Of a stretch of DNA of 44,384 nucleotides, positions 23,985 through 32,964 are shown in pieces; position 1 is the first letter of the stretch; each line of letters begins with the position of its first letter. The translations under genes were made by a program, and so were the position numbers. A model generated the notes under the pieces. The model had not been told where the DNA came from. It saw only the letters and a list, made by a program, of their open reading frames with translations, and searched no databases. The DNA is from Nocardiopsis endophytica (GTDB lineage: Bacteria > Actinomycetota > Actinomycetes > Streptosporangiales > Streptosporangiaceae): positions 1 to 44,384 of the forward strand of contig NZ_JAQFWQ010000056.1 of assembly GCF_027706725.1 (NCBI RefSeq), in the 5' to 3' direction.

Positions 23985-24200
23985 AGGCGGGTCGTGCCGC
24001 CCCCGACCTGTCCGGGGGACCGCGAGGGGCCTCGCGTCCGGCAGGCAGGGTCCGGGAACCGCCCCGCTGCTGCCGTCGCCGCTCACTACGGCGACCACGC
24101 ACACGCCGGGCGGCCGACGGCGCTGCGGTGGGGGCCGCCGGCCTTCGTCGTCGTCGCCCTCCACCTCATGCCCCGGCGGGCTTTCGCCCGGCCGGGGGCC
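23985..24200 (-). repeat. 220-bp intergenic repeat, copy 4 (inverted)
   Basis: On the minus strand: GGCGACGACGACGAAGG, GTGTGCGTGGTCGCCG, AGCGGGGCGGTTCCCGG, CCTGCCTGCCGGACGCGAGG and CCCCTCGCGGTCC. It faces copies 2 and 3 across the palindrome and stem-loop. It ends close to the stop of the DUF6461-like gene. Confidence 0.75.
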
Positions 24201-24255
24201 TTGAGCGGGGGACTTGCTGGGCCGCTGCTCTTCCCTGTCGTGCCGGGTGTGGGGG

Positions 24256-24858
24256 TCAGCGGGCGGGGAGCGGCACTCCGGTGTCCAGTTCGGCGCCCAG
24301 GAGGGGGCCGTCCAGATGGCTCGGGCGGATCCGTACGCCCGTCACGCGCTCGGCCAGGGCCAGCACCGACGCCGACGGGTCGTCCGGCTCGCCGTTCGAC
24401 AGGCCCACCGAGCACATCTCCGCGTCCAGGGCGTCCGGGCGGGTCCCCCGGCGCAGCTGGGGCTCGCGGGCGTCGAAGAAGGTGCGCAGCACACCGTCGG
24501 CCACCCACCGGAACTCATAGCGCCGGTCCATCAGCACGCGCACCGACACCAGCTCGGTCTGGGCCGACAGCGCCCGGTAGCAGTCCGGGCGGGTCGCCCG
24601 GCAGCCGGTCGGCTCCACCACGACCGCCCATCCGTTGAGGGTCAACGCGTGCGCCGTCGGCGGCGGGCCGTCCTCGCAGCACAGGCCGGCCTCCACCGCG
24701 TCGGCGATGGGCAGGGAGCGCAGCCGCTCCTGCGGCGCCCCCAGGCGCCGCAGAGACTCGGTCTTGGTCAGACCGCGCACGTAGGAGAGGCAGAACGCCT
24801 CGGCCAAGTCGGGCTGGGTCTCCTCAAGCCAGGCGTAGTCGGCTGCGCATGCGCCCAT
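24256..24858 (-). CDS. DUF6461-like protein
   Basis: 200 residues from the ATG at 24858, which has AAGGGAG at the right distance; an ATG six bases upstream is too close to that ribosome site. DYAWLEETQPDLAEAFCLSY, VRGLTKTESLRRLGAPQERL, LNGWAVVVEPTGC, SAQTELVSVRVLMDRRYEFR, WVADGVLRTFFD and GTRPDALDAEMCSVGL match the pattern of DUF6461, a family of single-domain actinobacterial proteins with no known function. There is no signal peptide or membrane segment. It is monocistronic and flanked by gene-poor repeats on both sides, an accessory-like location. Confidence 0.7.
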   Translation of the reverse strand: MGACAADYAWLEETQPDLAEAFCLSYVRGLTKTESLRRLGAPQERLRSLPIADAVEAGLCCEDGPPPTAHALTLNGWAVVVEPTGCRATRPDCYRALSAQTELVSVRVLMDRRYEFRWVADGVLRTFFDAREPQLRRGTRPDALDAEMCSVGLSNGEPDDPSASVLALAERVTGVRIRPSHLDGPLLGAELDTGVPLPAR

Positions 24859-25763
24859 CGACATCTCCCTTCCCCGTGTTCGGGTGGTGCCGTCGCCGAA
24901 CCCGTTCCCGGTAGGGGAGGGCTCCATAGATGGGACGAGGGGCGCATCGTGCCGAGTTCCCCTGCGGAACACCGGATACCGGGCCATGTCAGGCCTCCGC
25001 CGCGGGGGCGCCTTCGGGCGCGCTGATGCGCGCCGACCGGAACTTCTTCACCACGGCGTCCGAGCATACGACCCTGCGGAGAGTGTCGCCGCACGTGGTG
25101 GGGGGTCTTGGCCGTCAGGTGCGACACAGTGCCTCCGACGCGGGACTTGCGGCCCGCCTCCGCCCGTGCGGCGCCGGGCGTGGCGCACGCCGAGAGGGCG
25201 TGCCGGACTCGTCCGAGGGCATCAGTGGAGCTGAAGACGCGACGGCGCGACGCCCTCGCAGCGCCCCGGGCTGCGACGCCATGCGGGGTGGCCAGGGCGA
25301 ACGCAGGCGGGCTTATCCCGATCGGTGAGCGGAGCTCACGAAGCCCGAAGGGCGCCGGTCGACTGCGTAACGTCTGGGCATCGACTCGGTCGCCGAACGG
25401 GAACCCCCCGAGAGCGAAGGGCCCCGTCCTGTCGTGCAGCCGGTCGGCCGCTGCGGCGGGACGGGGCCCGAACGGGCGCCGGGGCCTCCAATGGGCGCTT
25501 CTCGCATGCGAATCCGGGTCCGGCCGGTGGCATTGGCGCTGGCGCCTCAGCGGCGGAAGCGCGGTCACTCCAGTAGGGGATTCCGGGCCGCCAAAGCGGC
25601 GTCTGGGGGCGGGCCTCGCCGCCTCGGCCTCACCGTGGCCGCATCCGGACGCCGCCGGAGTGGAAGGGGACCGGGGCTGCGCGGGGTGGGTTGCTCCCAC
25701 CCGGCCGTTCGCGCCCCCCGGCTCGGCGCGTGTCCCTTGCCCTTCGGGCCGGGCGGGGAGGAG
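24859..25763. other. Long gene-free interval
   Basis: About 900 bp with weaker third-position G/C bias in every frame than the neighbouring genes and no recognised homology. A 100-codon frame at 25026-25328 (+) lacks a ribosome site and shows poor codon bias. The interval contains a strong hairpin at 25419-25469. It may be decayed coding DNA; I cannot name a parent gene. Confidence 0.45.
25419..25469. repeat. Large hairpin in gene-free interval
   Basis: A perfect 11-bp stem GGGCCCCGTCC / GGACGGGGCCC encloses an inner GCAGC...GCTGC stem. No gene ends nearby, so it is not obviously a terminator. Confidence 0.6.
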
Positions 25764-25791
25764 GGGCCGCGGCCGGGGTCGGCCGCGGCCC
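25764..25791 (-). terminator. Terminator of the polysaccharide deacetylase gene
   Basis: A perfect stem GGGCCGCGGCC / GGCCGCGGCCC with a 6-nt loop, 22 nt beyond the stop codon on the minus strand. Confidence 0.8.
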
Positions 25792-25813
25792 GCAGGGCTC
25801 CTGAGAGCGTGCC

Positions 25814-27523
25814 CTAGTCCTCGTCCTTCTTGCCCTCGCCCTTGTCCGAGTCCTTGTCGTCCTTCTTCTCGTCCTTCTTGTCGGACTCGTCCTTGCCCTT
25901 GTCCTCGTCGTCCTTGGACTCGGACCCCTTGTCGTCCTTGCCGCTCTTCTCGCCCTTGTCGCCCTTGTCTTCCTCGGGCTCGTCCGGTGCCCCGTCGAGG
26001 TAGCTCTTCCCCGGCTCGGTCTCGCCCAGGAGCTGGGAGACCGTGACCATCGTGTAGCCCTTCTCGTCCAGGCCCTTCACGATCTCCGGCACGGCGTCGA
26101 TGGTCGTGCCGTGGATGTCGTGCATCAGGATGATCGCGCCGGGCGCCGCACCCTTCAGCGCGCGGTCGGCCACGACCGACGCGTTGCGGTCCTTCCAGTC
26201 GTTGGTGTCGACGTTCCAGATGATCTCGGCCAGCCCGAGGTCCTTGGAGACCGACGCGACGTCGTCGTTGGTCGCCCCGTACGGCGGGCGCATGAGCACC
26301 GGGCGCTCCCCGGTCTCCCTGGCCACCAGGCCGTTGACCTCGGTCAGCTCCTTGCGCACCTCGTCCTTGCCCAGCGTGGTCAGGTCCGGGTGCGTCACCG
26401 TGTGGTTGGCGACCTCGTGCCCCTCGGCGTACTCCCGGCGCACGGTCCGCAGGTTCTCCCGCACCGGCTCTCCGGTCACGAAGAACGTGGCCTTGGCGTC
26501 GTACTCGGCCAGGGTGTCCAGCACCTCGGGCGTGCGTCCCCCGGGGCCGTCGTCGAACGTCAGCGCGATGCACTTGCTCTCGGGGTCCGAGCAGTCCACG
26601 TCCCCGGGCGCATCCGGGGCGAGCCGGCCGGGCACCTCGGCCGCGCCGCCGTCCTTGGGCGAGCCGGAATCCTCCAGCTCCAGGTCCGGCGTCACCTGCG
26701 TGGCGGTCTCCTGCGCCCGCCGCCCGAAGTCCGACAGCAGCGGCTCGGCGTCCTCGCGGGGCACGACCGCGTGCAGCGCCCCCTCGGAGGCCGGCGCCAC
26801 CTGCCCCTGGTCGAACTCGACCACGACGTCGCCGTCGGGGTTGAATCCGACCGAGTCGTACAGCCCGGCGATCGGGTAGAGCGCCTCCGGCTCCACCCCG
26901 TCCTCCTCCAGCCGCTCCTTGACCAGCTTGTTGAGCTCGTCCAGCCCCTTCTGCCCGTCCAGCAGCTCGGTGGAGTAGGCGGTGTGCGCCGAGGCGGTGT
27001 CGTACCAGTAGGTGGAGGAGCCCGAGTGCTCCCCGTCGGAGTTCTTCTCCTTCAGCGCCAGGCGCACCGCGAGGACGTCCGGCCCGGCGGCGCTCAGCGC
27101 GCCCTTCACGTCCAGCCCCTCGGCCCCGGACACCGCCGCGCGGTAGTCGTCGGCCTTCTCCTCGGCGATGGAGGCCAGCTCCTCGGCGAACGGCTCGGCG
27201 CCGGGGACGGTCGGGTAGGCGATCTCAACGTCGACGCCGCCCTCGTCCTCGGAGCGCTTCTCCTCGCCGAGGTCGGCGACGGTGTCCGGGGCCACCTGTG
27301 TGAGGGCGTCCGGCTCGCCCTCGGGCTTGCGGTGGTGCTCCTCACTGCCGTTCGCGTTCTCGCCGTCGCTGGGGCTGCAGGCGCAGAGCAGCGTGGCGAG
27401 CGCGACCGGGACGGCGAGCGCGGCACGTGCGGGAAGCGGTCGGGATTCGGCGCGGGAATGGCGGAGCAACGGCCTTCGACTTTCGCTTATATCGGAACAA
27501 GCAGGACACGACGGATGGATCAT
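25814..27523 (-). CDS. Polysaccharide deacetylase lipoprotein with DUF3298-like N-domain
   Basis: 569 residues from the ATG at 27523. A hydrophobic stretch ends in a lipobox-like LLCAC (lipidated C49), so it is anchored on the outer face of the membrane. Residues about 95-275 form a DUF3298/RsiV-like domain (VDVEIAYPTVPGAEPFAEEL... LYDSVGFNPDGDVVVEFDQG). Residues 315-500 are a NodB domain: TFDDGPG (D324, D325), the metal-binding HTVTH (H374, H378), RPPYG (412-416), WNVDTNDW and ILMHDIHG. It should remove N-acetyl groups from peptidoglycan or another glycan. The last 50 residues are almost only Asp, Lys, Glu, Gly and Ser. Transcribed divergently from the metE riboswitch. Confidence 0.9.
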   Translation of the reverse strand: MIHPSCPACSDISESRRPLLRHSRAESRPLPARAALAVPVALATLLCACSPSDGENANGSEEHHRKPEGEPDALTQVAPDTVADLGEEKRSEDEGGVDVEIAYPTVPGAEPFAEELASIAEEKADDYRAAVSGAEGLDVKGALSAAGPDVLAVRLALKEKNSDGEHSGSSTYWYDTASAHTAYSTELLDGQKGLDELNKLVKERLEEDGVEPEALYPIAGLYDSVGFNPDGDVVVEFDQGQVAPASEGALHAVVPREDAEPLLSDFGRRAQETATQVTPDLELEDSGSPKDGGAAEVPGRLAPDAPGDVDCSDPESKCIALTFDDGPGGRTPEVLDTLAEYDAKATFFVTGEPVRENLRTVRREYAEGHEVANHTVTHPDLTTLGKDEVRKELTEVNGLVARETGERPVLMRPPYGATNDDVASVSKDLGLAEIIWNVDTNDWKDRNASVVADRALKGAAPGAIILMHDIHGTTIDAVPEIVKGLDEKGYTMVTVSQLLGETEPGKSYLDGAPDEPEEDKGDKGEKSGKDDKGSESKDDEDKGKDESDKKDEKKDDKDSDKGEGKKDED

Positions 27524-27671
27524 CGCATCCGACGCGGCGAACGGTTCCGGAGTTCGGTCACAGGAGGGGAAAACCTCGGGACGGATCGTCCCAATCGGCT
27601 CGGGGCAGCGGGGGAGGGTGGTGCTGCCCCGGACTCGGGGCCGGGGAGGGCCGCCTCCTATACTTCCAAAC

Positions 27672-27872
27672 GCGGTCGGTACGCGCACGGTGAAACGCCG
27701 CGCGCGTCGAAAGAGGGAACCCGGTGCGAATCCGGGACTGCCCCGCAGCGGTGAGCGGGAACGAAAGCCGTCATGAGCACTGGACGCGCACGCGTCTGGG
27801 AAGCGGCGGCCGGTAGGCCGGCTCCCTCCCCGGCAGGGGAGGGGCCACGCCCGCGAGTCCGAATACCTGCCC
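27672..27872 (+). promoter_or_regulatory. Cobalamin (B12) riboswitch upstream of metE
   Basis: The conserved core is clear: GGTGAAAC at about 27689, then GAGGGAACCCGGTGCGAATC, CGGGACTGCCCCGCAGCGGT, GAGCGGGAACGAAAGCCGTC, GAGCACTGG and GGAAGCGGCGGCCGGTAGG. The 3' B12 box is AGTCCGAATACCTGCC (27856-27871). It is on the same strand as metE and about 150 nt before its start, so adenosylcobalamin binding should shut off the B12-independent enzyme. The 5' boundary is approximate. Confidence 0.95.
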
Positions 27873-28024
27873 TCCGCCCGCGGGCGCGCCGTGCCCGCGG
27901 AGGTCCGCGAGCCCCGAGGGAGGGCGGCGACCGGCGGGAGCGGCCCGTGCCCCGGGCGGCCCCGCCGCGCGCTCTGCCTCGCCTCGCGGCCGCACGGCTG
28001 ATCGACGAGGGAGAGACGACGCCA
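27873..28024 (+). promoter_or_regulatory. Expression platform between riboswitch and metE
   Basis: Contains competing stems: CCTCCG...CGGGC near 27872-27886 can pair with GCCCGCGGAGG near 27893-27903, while later GAGGGAGGGCGGC can pair with the CCGCCC/CCCTCC strand. The ribosome site GAGGGAGAG (28006-28015) precedes the GTG start. Whether control is by termination or translation cannot be decided by eye; no T-rich terminator tail is obvious. Confidence 0.5.
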
Positions 28025-30298
28025 GTGACGACCACCGTCCACGGATACCCGCGCATCGGACCCGACCGGGAGCTCAAGCGCGCCTGCGAGGCCTACTGGG
28101 CCGGGCGCTGCGGCCCCGCCGACCTCGACGCCGTCGGGGCGCGCCTGCGCCGCGCCGCCTGGGAGGCCTACGCCGCGGCCGGGATCGACGAGATGCCGTC
28201 CAACACCTTCTCCTACTACGACCACATGCTGGACACGGCGGTGCTGTTCGGCGCCGTCCCCGGCCGCTTCGGCCGCCCCGCCGAGGGCGAGGACCGCGGC
28301 GCCGAGCTGGACCGCTACTTCGCCATGGCCCGCGGCGCCCGGGACACCGCGCCGCTGGAGATGACCAAGTGGTTCGACACCAACTACCACTACCTGGTGC
28401 CGGAGCTGTCCCCGCACACCGCCTTCCGCCTGGCCGGAGGCAAGCCGCTGGCCGAGTACACCCAGGCCAAGGGGCTGGGATACGAGACCCGGCCGGTGCT
28501 GGTCGGCCCGCTGACCTTCCTGCTGCTGTCCAAGCCCGCGGCGGGCGCCCCCGACGGGTGGAGCCCGCTGGAGCTGCTGGAGGGCCTGCTGCCCGCCTAC
28601 GCCGAGCTGCTGCGGGTGCTGCGCGCCGCCGGGGCCCAGGGGGTCCAGCTCGACGAGCCGGTGCTGGCCACCGACGCCGGCCGCGCCGCGGTCGCCGGGT
28701 TCGAGCGCGCCTACCGGGAGCTGGGCGCCTTGGACGACCGCCCGGAGATCACCGTCGCCGCCTACTTCGGGCCGGTCGGCACGCAGGTCCTCGAGGCGTT
28801 CAAGCGCACCGGCGCCGAACGCATCGCCCTGGACCTGGTCAGCGGCCCCGAGGCCGCCGACGAGCTGGCCGCCGTGTCCGGCCTGGGCGACAAGGCCCTG
28901 GTCGCCGGGGTGGTCGACGGCCGCAACGTGTGGCGCACCGACATGCGCGCCGCGCTGTCCCGTCTGGGCCCCCTGCTGGGCCTGGCCCGGGAGGTCGTCG
29001 TGGGCACCTCCTGCTCGCTGCTGCACGTGCCGGTCGACCTGGACGCCGAGACGGACATGGACCCCGCCCTGCGGGCCCGCCTCGCGTTCGCCCGACAGAA
29101 GCTGGACGAGGTGGCGCTGCTCGGGCGCGCACTGAGCGACCCCGAGGGCGCCGCCGCCGAACTGGAGCGCGCCCGCACGGCGCCCCCGGAGCCGGAGGGC
29201 TTCCGCAACCCCCGGGTGCGCGCCCGGCTGGAGGCCCTCGGGCCTCAGGCGCCCGAGCGCGCCCGCGGCGGCCGCCGGGGCGGCGGGGACGCCCCGCACT
29301 ACCTGCCGACCACGACCATCGGCTCGTTCCCGCAGACCGAGGACATCCGCAAGGCGCGCGCCGAGCACCGCTCCGGGGCCATCGGCGGCGAGGAGTACGA
29401 GCGCCGGATGCGCGCCGAGATCGACAAGGTCATCGCGCTGCAGGAGGACATCGGCCTGGACGTGCTGGTGCACGGCGAGCCCGAGCGCAACGACATGGTG
29501 CAGTACTTCGCCGAGCGCCTGGGCGGCTACACCACCACCGCCAAGGGGTGGGTGCAGTCCTACGGGTCCCGGTGCGTGCGCCCGCCGATCCTCTTCGGCG
29601 ACGTGCACCGGCCCGAGCCGATCACCGTCCGGTGGACCACCTACGCCCAGTCCCGCACCGACAAGCCGGTCAAGGGCATGCTCACCGGCCCGGTCACCAT
29701 GCTCGCCTGGTCGTTCGTCCGCGACGACCAGCCGCTCGCCGACACCGCCCGCCAGGTCGCCCTGGCGCTGCGCGACGAGGTCGCCGACCTGGAGCGGGAG
29801 GGCATCCGGCACATCCAGGTCGACGAGGCGGCCCTGCGCGAGCTGCTCCCGCTGCGCGCGGCCGACCGCCCGGCCTACCTGGACTGGGCGGTGGGCGCGT
29901 TCCGCCTGGCCACCTCCGGGGTGGGCGAGCGGACCCGGATCCACACGCACATGTGCTACTCGGAGTTCGGCGACATCGTCGGCGCGATCGAGGCGCTGGA
30001 CGCCGACGTCGCCAGCGTGGAGGCGGCCCGCTCGCACATGGAGCTGGTCGGGGACCTGGACCGGGCCGGCTACCGGCGCGGCATCGGCCCGGGGGTGTAC
30101 GACATCCACGCCCCGCGGGTGCCCACCGCCGACGAGATCGAGGCGGCGCTGCGCACCGCCCTGCGGGCGGTCGACCCCGAGCGGCTGTGGGTGAACCCGG
30201 ACTGCGGGCTGAAGACCCGCGGCTACCCCGAGGTGGAGCCGGCGCTGCGGAACATGGTGGAGGCCGCGCGCCGGGTGCGCGCCGACCTCACCGGCTGA
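28025..30298 (+). CDS. metE: Cobalamin-independent methionine synthase
   Basis: The 757-residue two-barrel zinc enzyme transfers a methyl group from methyltetrahydropteroyl-glutamate to homocysteine. The N-terminal barrel starts [20 protein letters not shown]; the catalytic C-terminal barrel starts [20 protein letters not shown]. Zinc ligands are in [12 protein letters not shown] (His and Cys), a downstream Glu ([12 protein letters not shown]) and [10 protein letters not shown] (Cys). [16 protein letters not shown] and [17 protein letters not shown] are family hallmarks. Length matches other MetE enzymes. The GTG at 28025 was chosen for its GAGGGAGAG ribosome site and because homology begins at once; the frame upstream runs through the riboswitch and is not coding. 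Confidence 0.97.
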   Translation: MTTTVHGYPRIGPDRELKRACEAYWAGRCGPADLDAVGARLRRAAWEAYAAAGIDEMPSNTFSYYDHMLDTAVLFGAVPGRFGRPAEGEDRGAELDRYFAMARGARDTAPLEMTKWFDTNYHYLVPELSPHTAFRLAGGKPLAEYTQAKGLGYETRPVLVGPLTFLLLSKPAAGAPDGWSPLELLEGLLPAYAELLRVLRAAGAQGVQLDEPVLATDAGRAAVAGFERAYRELGALDDRPEITVAAYFGPVGTQVLEAFKRTGAERIALDLVSGPEAADELAAVSGLGDKALVAGVVDGRNVWRTDMRAALSRLGPLLGLAREVVVGTSCSLLHVPVDLDAETDMDPALRARLAFARQKLDEVALLGRALSDPEGAAAELERARTAPPEPEGFRNPRVRARLEALGPQAPERARGGRRGGGDAPHYLPTTTIGSFPQTEDIRKARAEHRSGAIGGEEYERRMRAEIDKVIALQEDIGLDVLVHGEPERNDMVQYFAERLGGYTTTAKGWVQSYGSRCVRPPILFGDVHRPEPITVRWTTYAQSRTDKPVKGMLTGPVTMLAWSFVRDDQPLADTARQVALALRDEVADLEREGIRHIQVDEAALRELLPLRAADRPAYLDWAVGAFRLATSGVGERTRIHTHMCYSEFGDIVGAIEALDADVASVEAARSHMELVGDLDRAGYRRGIGPGVYDIHAPRVPTADEIEAALRTALRAVDPERLWVNPDCGLKTRGYPEVEPALRNMVEAARRVRADLTG

Positions 30299-30350
30299 CC
30301 CGGGGAACGCGGAGCCGAGGGAACCGCGGACCCGAGGGGGAACAACGCGA

Positions 30351-30380
30351 GGGGGCGCGGGCCGTCAGGCCCGCGCCCCC
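30351..30380 (+). terminator. Terminator of metE
   Basis: A perfect 13-bp stem GGGGGCGCGGGCC / GGCCCGCGCCCCC with a GTCA loop, followed by TTCGT. It lies between convergent genes. Confidence 0.9.
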
Positions 30381-30427
30381 TTCGTGCGCTCACTCGGTGC
30401 GCGCGTCCGCGCCCCGCCCGCTCGGGC

Positions 30428-31357
30428 TCAGGAGCCGACCAGGCTCAGGGCCTCCTCGCCGATGCCGGGGACGACGTCCTTGACGTCGTCGTACTTGAGC
30501 GGCGGCGGGGTGTCCTCGTCGGCCTGGTAGCCGGGCGAGAGCATGTACTCGACGGTGATGTTGATGTTGCCCTGCCGGATCAGCAGCGTGGTGAGCGAGT
30601 CCCGGCTCTGCAGCACCTTCTGGGTGCCGAACACCATGGTCGCCTCTTCACCGAGGTCGATGTTCTCGTCGACCTTGTCGACCTTGGTCTCGATGATCTC
30701 GCTGCTCTCCTCGGAGGCGCGCTCGACGTTGGACTTGAAGTCCTCCTTGGCGCCCTCGACCGAGTCCGAGCCGCCGTAGGGCACGTCGTAGGTGACCGTC
30801 AGGTTGCCGTACTGGTCGCCTTCGCCCTTGACGCTCCACATGCAGTACGAGGAGGTGTCGGTGAGCGACTTGCTGCCGTCGGTGGCGCCGAGGTCGGCCA
30901 GGGTCCCCTCGGACACCGAGGAGCAGGGGTCCTCGGGCAGCGCGTAGGGCGGCTCGCCCTGCGGGCCGCCGCCGGCCTGGGTGTCCTCGGTCTCCTCCGG
31001 CTCGGTGGGCTCGTCGGTGGTGCTCTGGGCACCGCCGCCGCCCGGCTCGCCGCCGCCGCCCCCGCCGCCGCTGCCGTCGTTGCGCAGCAGCATGAAGATC
31101 ACGGCGATCACGAGGATCACGATGATGACGCCGCCGCCGATCACGATCCACAGGCCCGCGCTGCTCTTCTTCGGCGGCGGGTATCCCGGGGCGCCGCCGG
31201 GGCCGGGGGCGCCGGGGGGCGGCCCACCCGGACCAGGTCCGTACGGGGGCGGGCCGCCTCCGTACATCGGCTGGTCGTGAGGGGCGTACTGCGGCCCGGA
31301 CCCCCCGTAGGGGGGTTGGTAGCCGGGCTGCTGTCCGTAAGGTCCGTTTTCGCTCAT
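30428..31357 (-). CDS. Pro/Gly-rich single-pass membrane protein with DUF3558-like outer domain
   Basis: 309 residues. The cytoplasmic N-terminus (1-67) is low-complexity Pro/Gly/Tyr/Gln. One membrane helix follows (GLWIVIGGGVIIVILVIAVI), then a Gly/Glu/Thr linker and an extracellular domain opening DPCSSVSEGTLADLGA, the typical start of DUF3558-type domains. The domain's second cysteine lies in SSYCMWSVKG, probably forming a disulfide. The ATG at 31357 follows GAGGGGAG. The function is unknown; similar one-helix proteins are common in actinobacteria and are thought to be surface sensors or wall-associated. It converges on metE. Confidence 0.8.
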   Translation of the reverse strand: MSENGPYGQQPGYQPPYGGSGPQYAPHDQPMYGGGPPPYGPGPGGPPPGAPGPGGAPGYPPPKKSSAGLWIVIGGGVIIVILVIAVIFMLLRNDGSGGGGGGGEPGGGGAQSTTDEPTEPEETEDTQAGGGPQGEPPYALPEDPCSSVSEGTLADLGATDGSKSLTDTSSYCMWSVKGEGDQYGNLTVTYDVPYGGSDSVEGAKEDFKSNVERASEESSEIIETKVDKVDENIDLGEEATMVFGTQKVLQSRDSLTTLLIRQGNINITVEYMLSPGYQADEDTPPPLKYDDVKDVVPGIGEEALSLVGS

Positions 31358-31382
31358 GACTCCCCTCGCCACCTGCGTGACT

Positions 31383-31392
31383 GAAACGTTTC
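31383..31392. promoter_or_regulatory. Palindrome GAAACGTTTC upstream of the Pro-rich membrane protein gene
   Basis: A perfect 10-bp palindrome in TGAAACGTTTCG, 25 nt upstream of the ATG at 31357, resembling LacI-type half-sites around a central CG. The gap 31358-31680 contains nothing else recognisable apart from GC-rich sequence. Confidence 0.35.
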
Positions 31393-31680
31393 GTGAGACG
31401 CACGACGGCGCCCTCACGGTTCCCCTTCCGGTGGGAAACGTGGAGCCGGGCGCCGATCGCGCCCGTCCACGGGCGTCCCTCCGCGTCTGGTCGGCAGGAG
31501 GCGGGCCCCGGGTTCGGCATCCTAGCGGTCGGCCCGGGAACGGGAGGAGGGCGGGAGGGCGGTTGGACCGCATCGTCACGGTTTCGTGGCGGATCCGTGC
31601 CTGGCCCGCCTCTGTCGGGCGCCCCGATCGTTGCCGGAATGAGACCCCTCCGCCGCCGTGCGCGGCGTTACCGTGGCCCG

Positions 31681-31890
31681 GTGACCGACGGTGCAGACAA
31701 CGGTGCGAACGGCGGCGTGGACGACGTCCCCCCGGACGCCGCGGGGTCCGCCGAGGCGGCCTCCGGCCCGACCGTCCCGCCCCGGAACGGCTTCTGGGCC
31801 TGGCTCGTGTTCATCCTGGCCGTGGGGGCGGTGCTGGCCCTGGCCGGCGGCTGCATGGCCTATATGTACGGCCCGCTCTTCACCGGCTGA
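31681..31890 (+). CDS. Small single-pass membrane protein
   Basis: A 69-residue ORF from the GTG at 31681: an acidic, Asn/Asp/Pro-rich N-terminus (about 40 residues) and one hydrophobic helix, FWAWLVFILAVGAVLALAGG, then CMAYMYGPLFTG. Codon bias is gene-like. There is no clear ribosome site, so it may be leaderless or start elsewhere in the frame. I do not recognise a family. It converges on the M15-like hydrolase gene. Confidence 0.5.
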   Translation: MTDGADNGANGGVDDVPPDAAGSAEAASGPTVPPRNGFWAWLVFILAVGAVLALAGGCMAYMYGPLFTG

Positions 31891-31953
31891 CCCGCACCGG
31901 CCGACCCGCTCCCCGGCCGCCGACCGGACCGGACGGACGCGCCCCCGCGCGGC

Positions 31954-32964
31954 TCAGAACATGCTGATGTGCACGTGGTCGAAGTGGTTCTCGGTGATGG
32001 ACCCGCGGTCCTCCATGTCCCGCCAGCCCTCGGAGCCGCGGCGCACGTCCCAGATCTGCTGCCGGTAGATGATGTACATGATGCCCAGCCGCTCGGCGTT
32101 GTCCTGGGCCCAGTGCGCGATCTCCCAGCCGTGGTCGATCATCTTCTGGGAGGGCATCTGCCCGTCCCCGTTGACCATGAAGTCGCAGGCGCGGCCCTTG
32201 GGGTGCTCGCCGACGACGTAGCCGCCGTCGGGCCGGTAGCACCCGTACCCGCCGTGCTTCTTGTTCTCCCCGAACTTCTCCAGCACGATGTCGCGCATCT
32301 GCCGGGTCCGCGGGGTGAGGCTGTCCGGCGGCCCCATCTCCTGCACGGGGTGGTCGGCGATGAGCTCTTGGACCTCCTCGCGGCGGCCCTCCAGCTCCTT
32401 CAGGTCCTCCTCGACCGCCTCGGCCTTCTCCTCGGCGTTGGCGCTCGCCTTCTCGTCGCGCTCGACCGCCCGCTGCAGCTCGTCGATGCGCGCCTGGTGG
32501 TTGCCGGACAGGTGGCCGATGAGCTGGGCCTGGTCGATCAGGAGCTGGGGGTCCTCCTCGACGAAGACGGTCAGCGAGGGGTCCAGGCCCGAGGCGGTGT
32601 ACCCGGCGATGGCCAGCTGCCGCACCTTGTCCCGGGCCTCCTCGACCTCCTCGCGGGTGGAGTCGGCGCGCTCCTGCGCCTTCTCCGCGTCCTCGAAGAC
32701 GGCCTCCATGTCGTGCAGCTCGCCGTTGTACTCGTCGCTGAGCTCGTCCGCCCGCTCCTGCAGCTCCTCCAGGCTCTCCGCGGGGCGCGGCACCGGGACG
32801 GCCGCGGCGGGGGAGACGGCGGCCGGAAGCGCCAGCACCGCGGCGAGGGCGGCCGCCCCCAGGCGCACGGCCCGGCGGCGGGCGGTGCCGTCGGAGGGGC
32901 ACGGCGGGTCGGGGGCCCAGAAGTCGGCGTACGGGTCGCCGCCGCCGGTCCTCTCGTCCTCCAC
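31954..32964 (-). CDS. Secreted coiled-coil hydrolase with M15/VanY-like C-terminal domain
   Basis: The chosen GTG (32964) follows GAGGAGG at 8 nt and gives 336 residues; a GTG at 32970, an ATG at 33027 and a GTG at 33048 are other options. After a short polar start comes a signal or membrane segment (AVRLGAAALAAVLALPAAVS), then a long coiled coil (about 60-210: ESLEELQERADELSDEYNGE...), and a C-terminal domain with EHPKGRACDFM and HFDHVHISMF. These fit the zinc-binding H/D and H-x-H of M15 D,D-peptidase-like domains. Coiled coil plus hydrolase is the layout of cell-wall-remodelling enzymes controlled by their coil. The substrate is inferred to be peptidoglycan. Confidence 0.8.
   Translation of the reverse strand: MEDERTGGGDPYADFWAPDPPCPSDGTARRRAVRLGAAALAAVLALPAAVSPAAAVPVPRPAESLEELQERADELSDEYNGELHDMEAVFEDAEKAQERADSTREEVEEARDKVRQLAIAGYTASGLDPSLTVFVEEDPQLLIDQAQLIGHLSGNHQARIDELQRAVERDEKASANAEEKAEAVEEDLKELEGRREEVQELIADHPVQEMGPPDSLTPRTRQMRDIVLEKFGENKKHGGYGCYRPDGGYVVGEHPKGRACDFMVNGDGQMPSQKMIDHGWEIAHWAQDNAERLGIMYIIYRQQIWDVRRGSEGWRDMEDRGSITENHFDHVHISMF

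Noticed and set aside
25026-25328. Hypothetical 100-residue protein on the plus strand
   Set aside because: No ribosome site, weak third-position bias compared with neighbours and no recognisable family.
25814-30109. A 1431-codon minus-strand frame running through metE
   Set aside because: The part beyond 27523 is antisense to metE and the riboswitch, with no homology; only the deacetylase portion is real.
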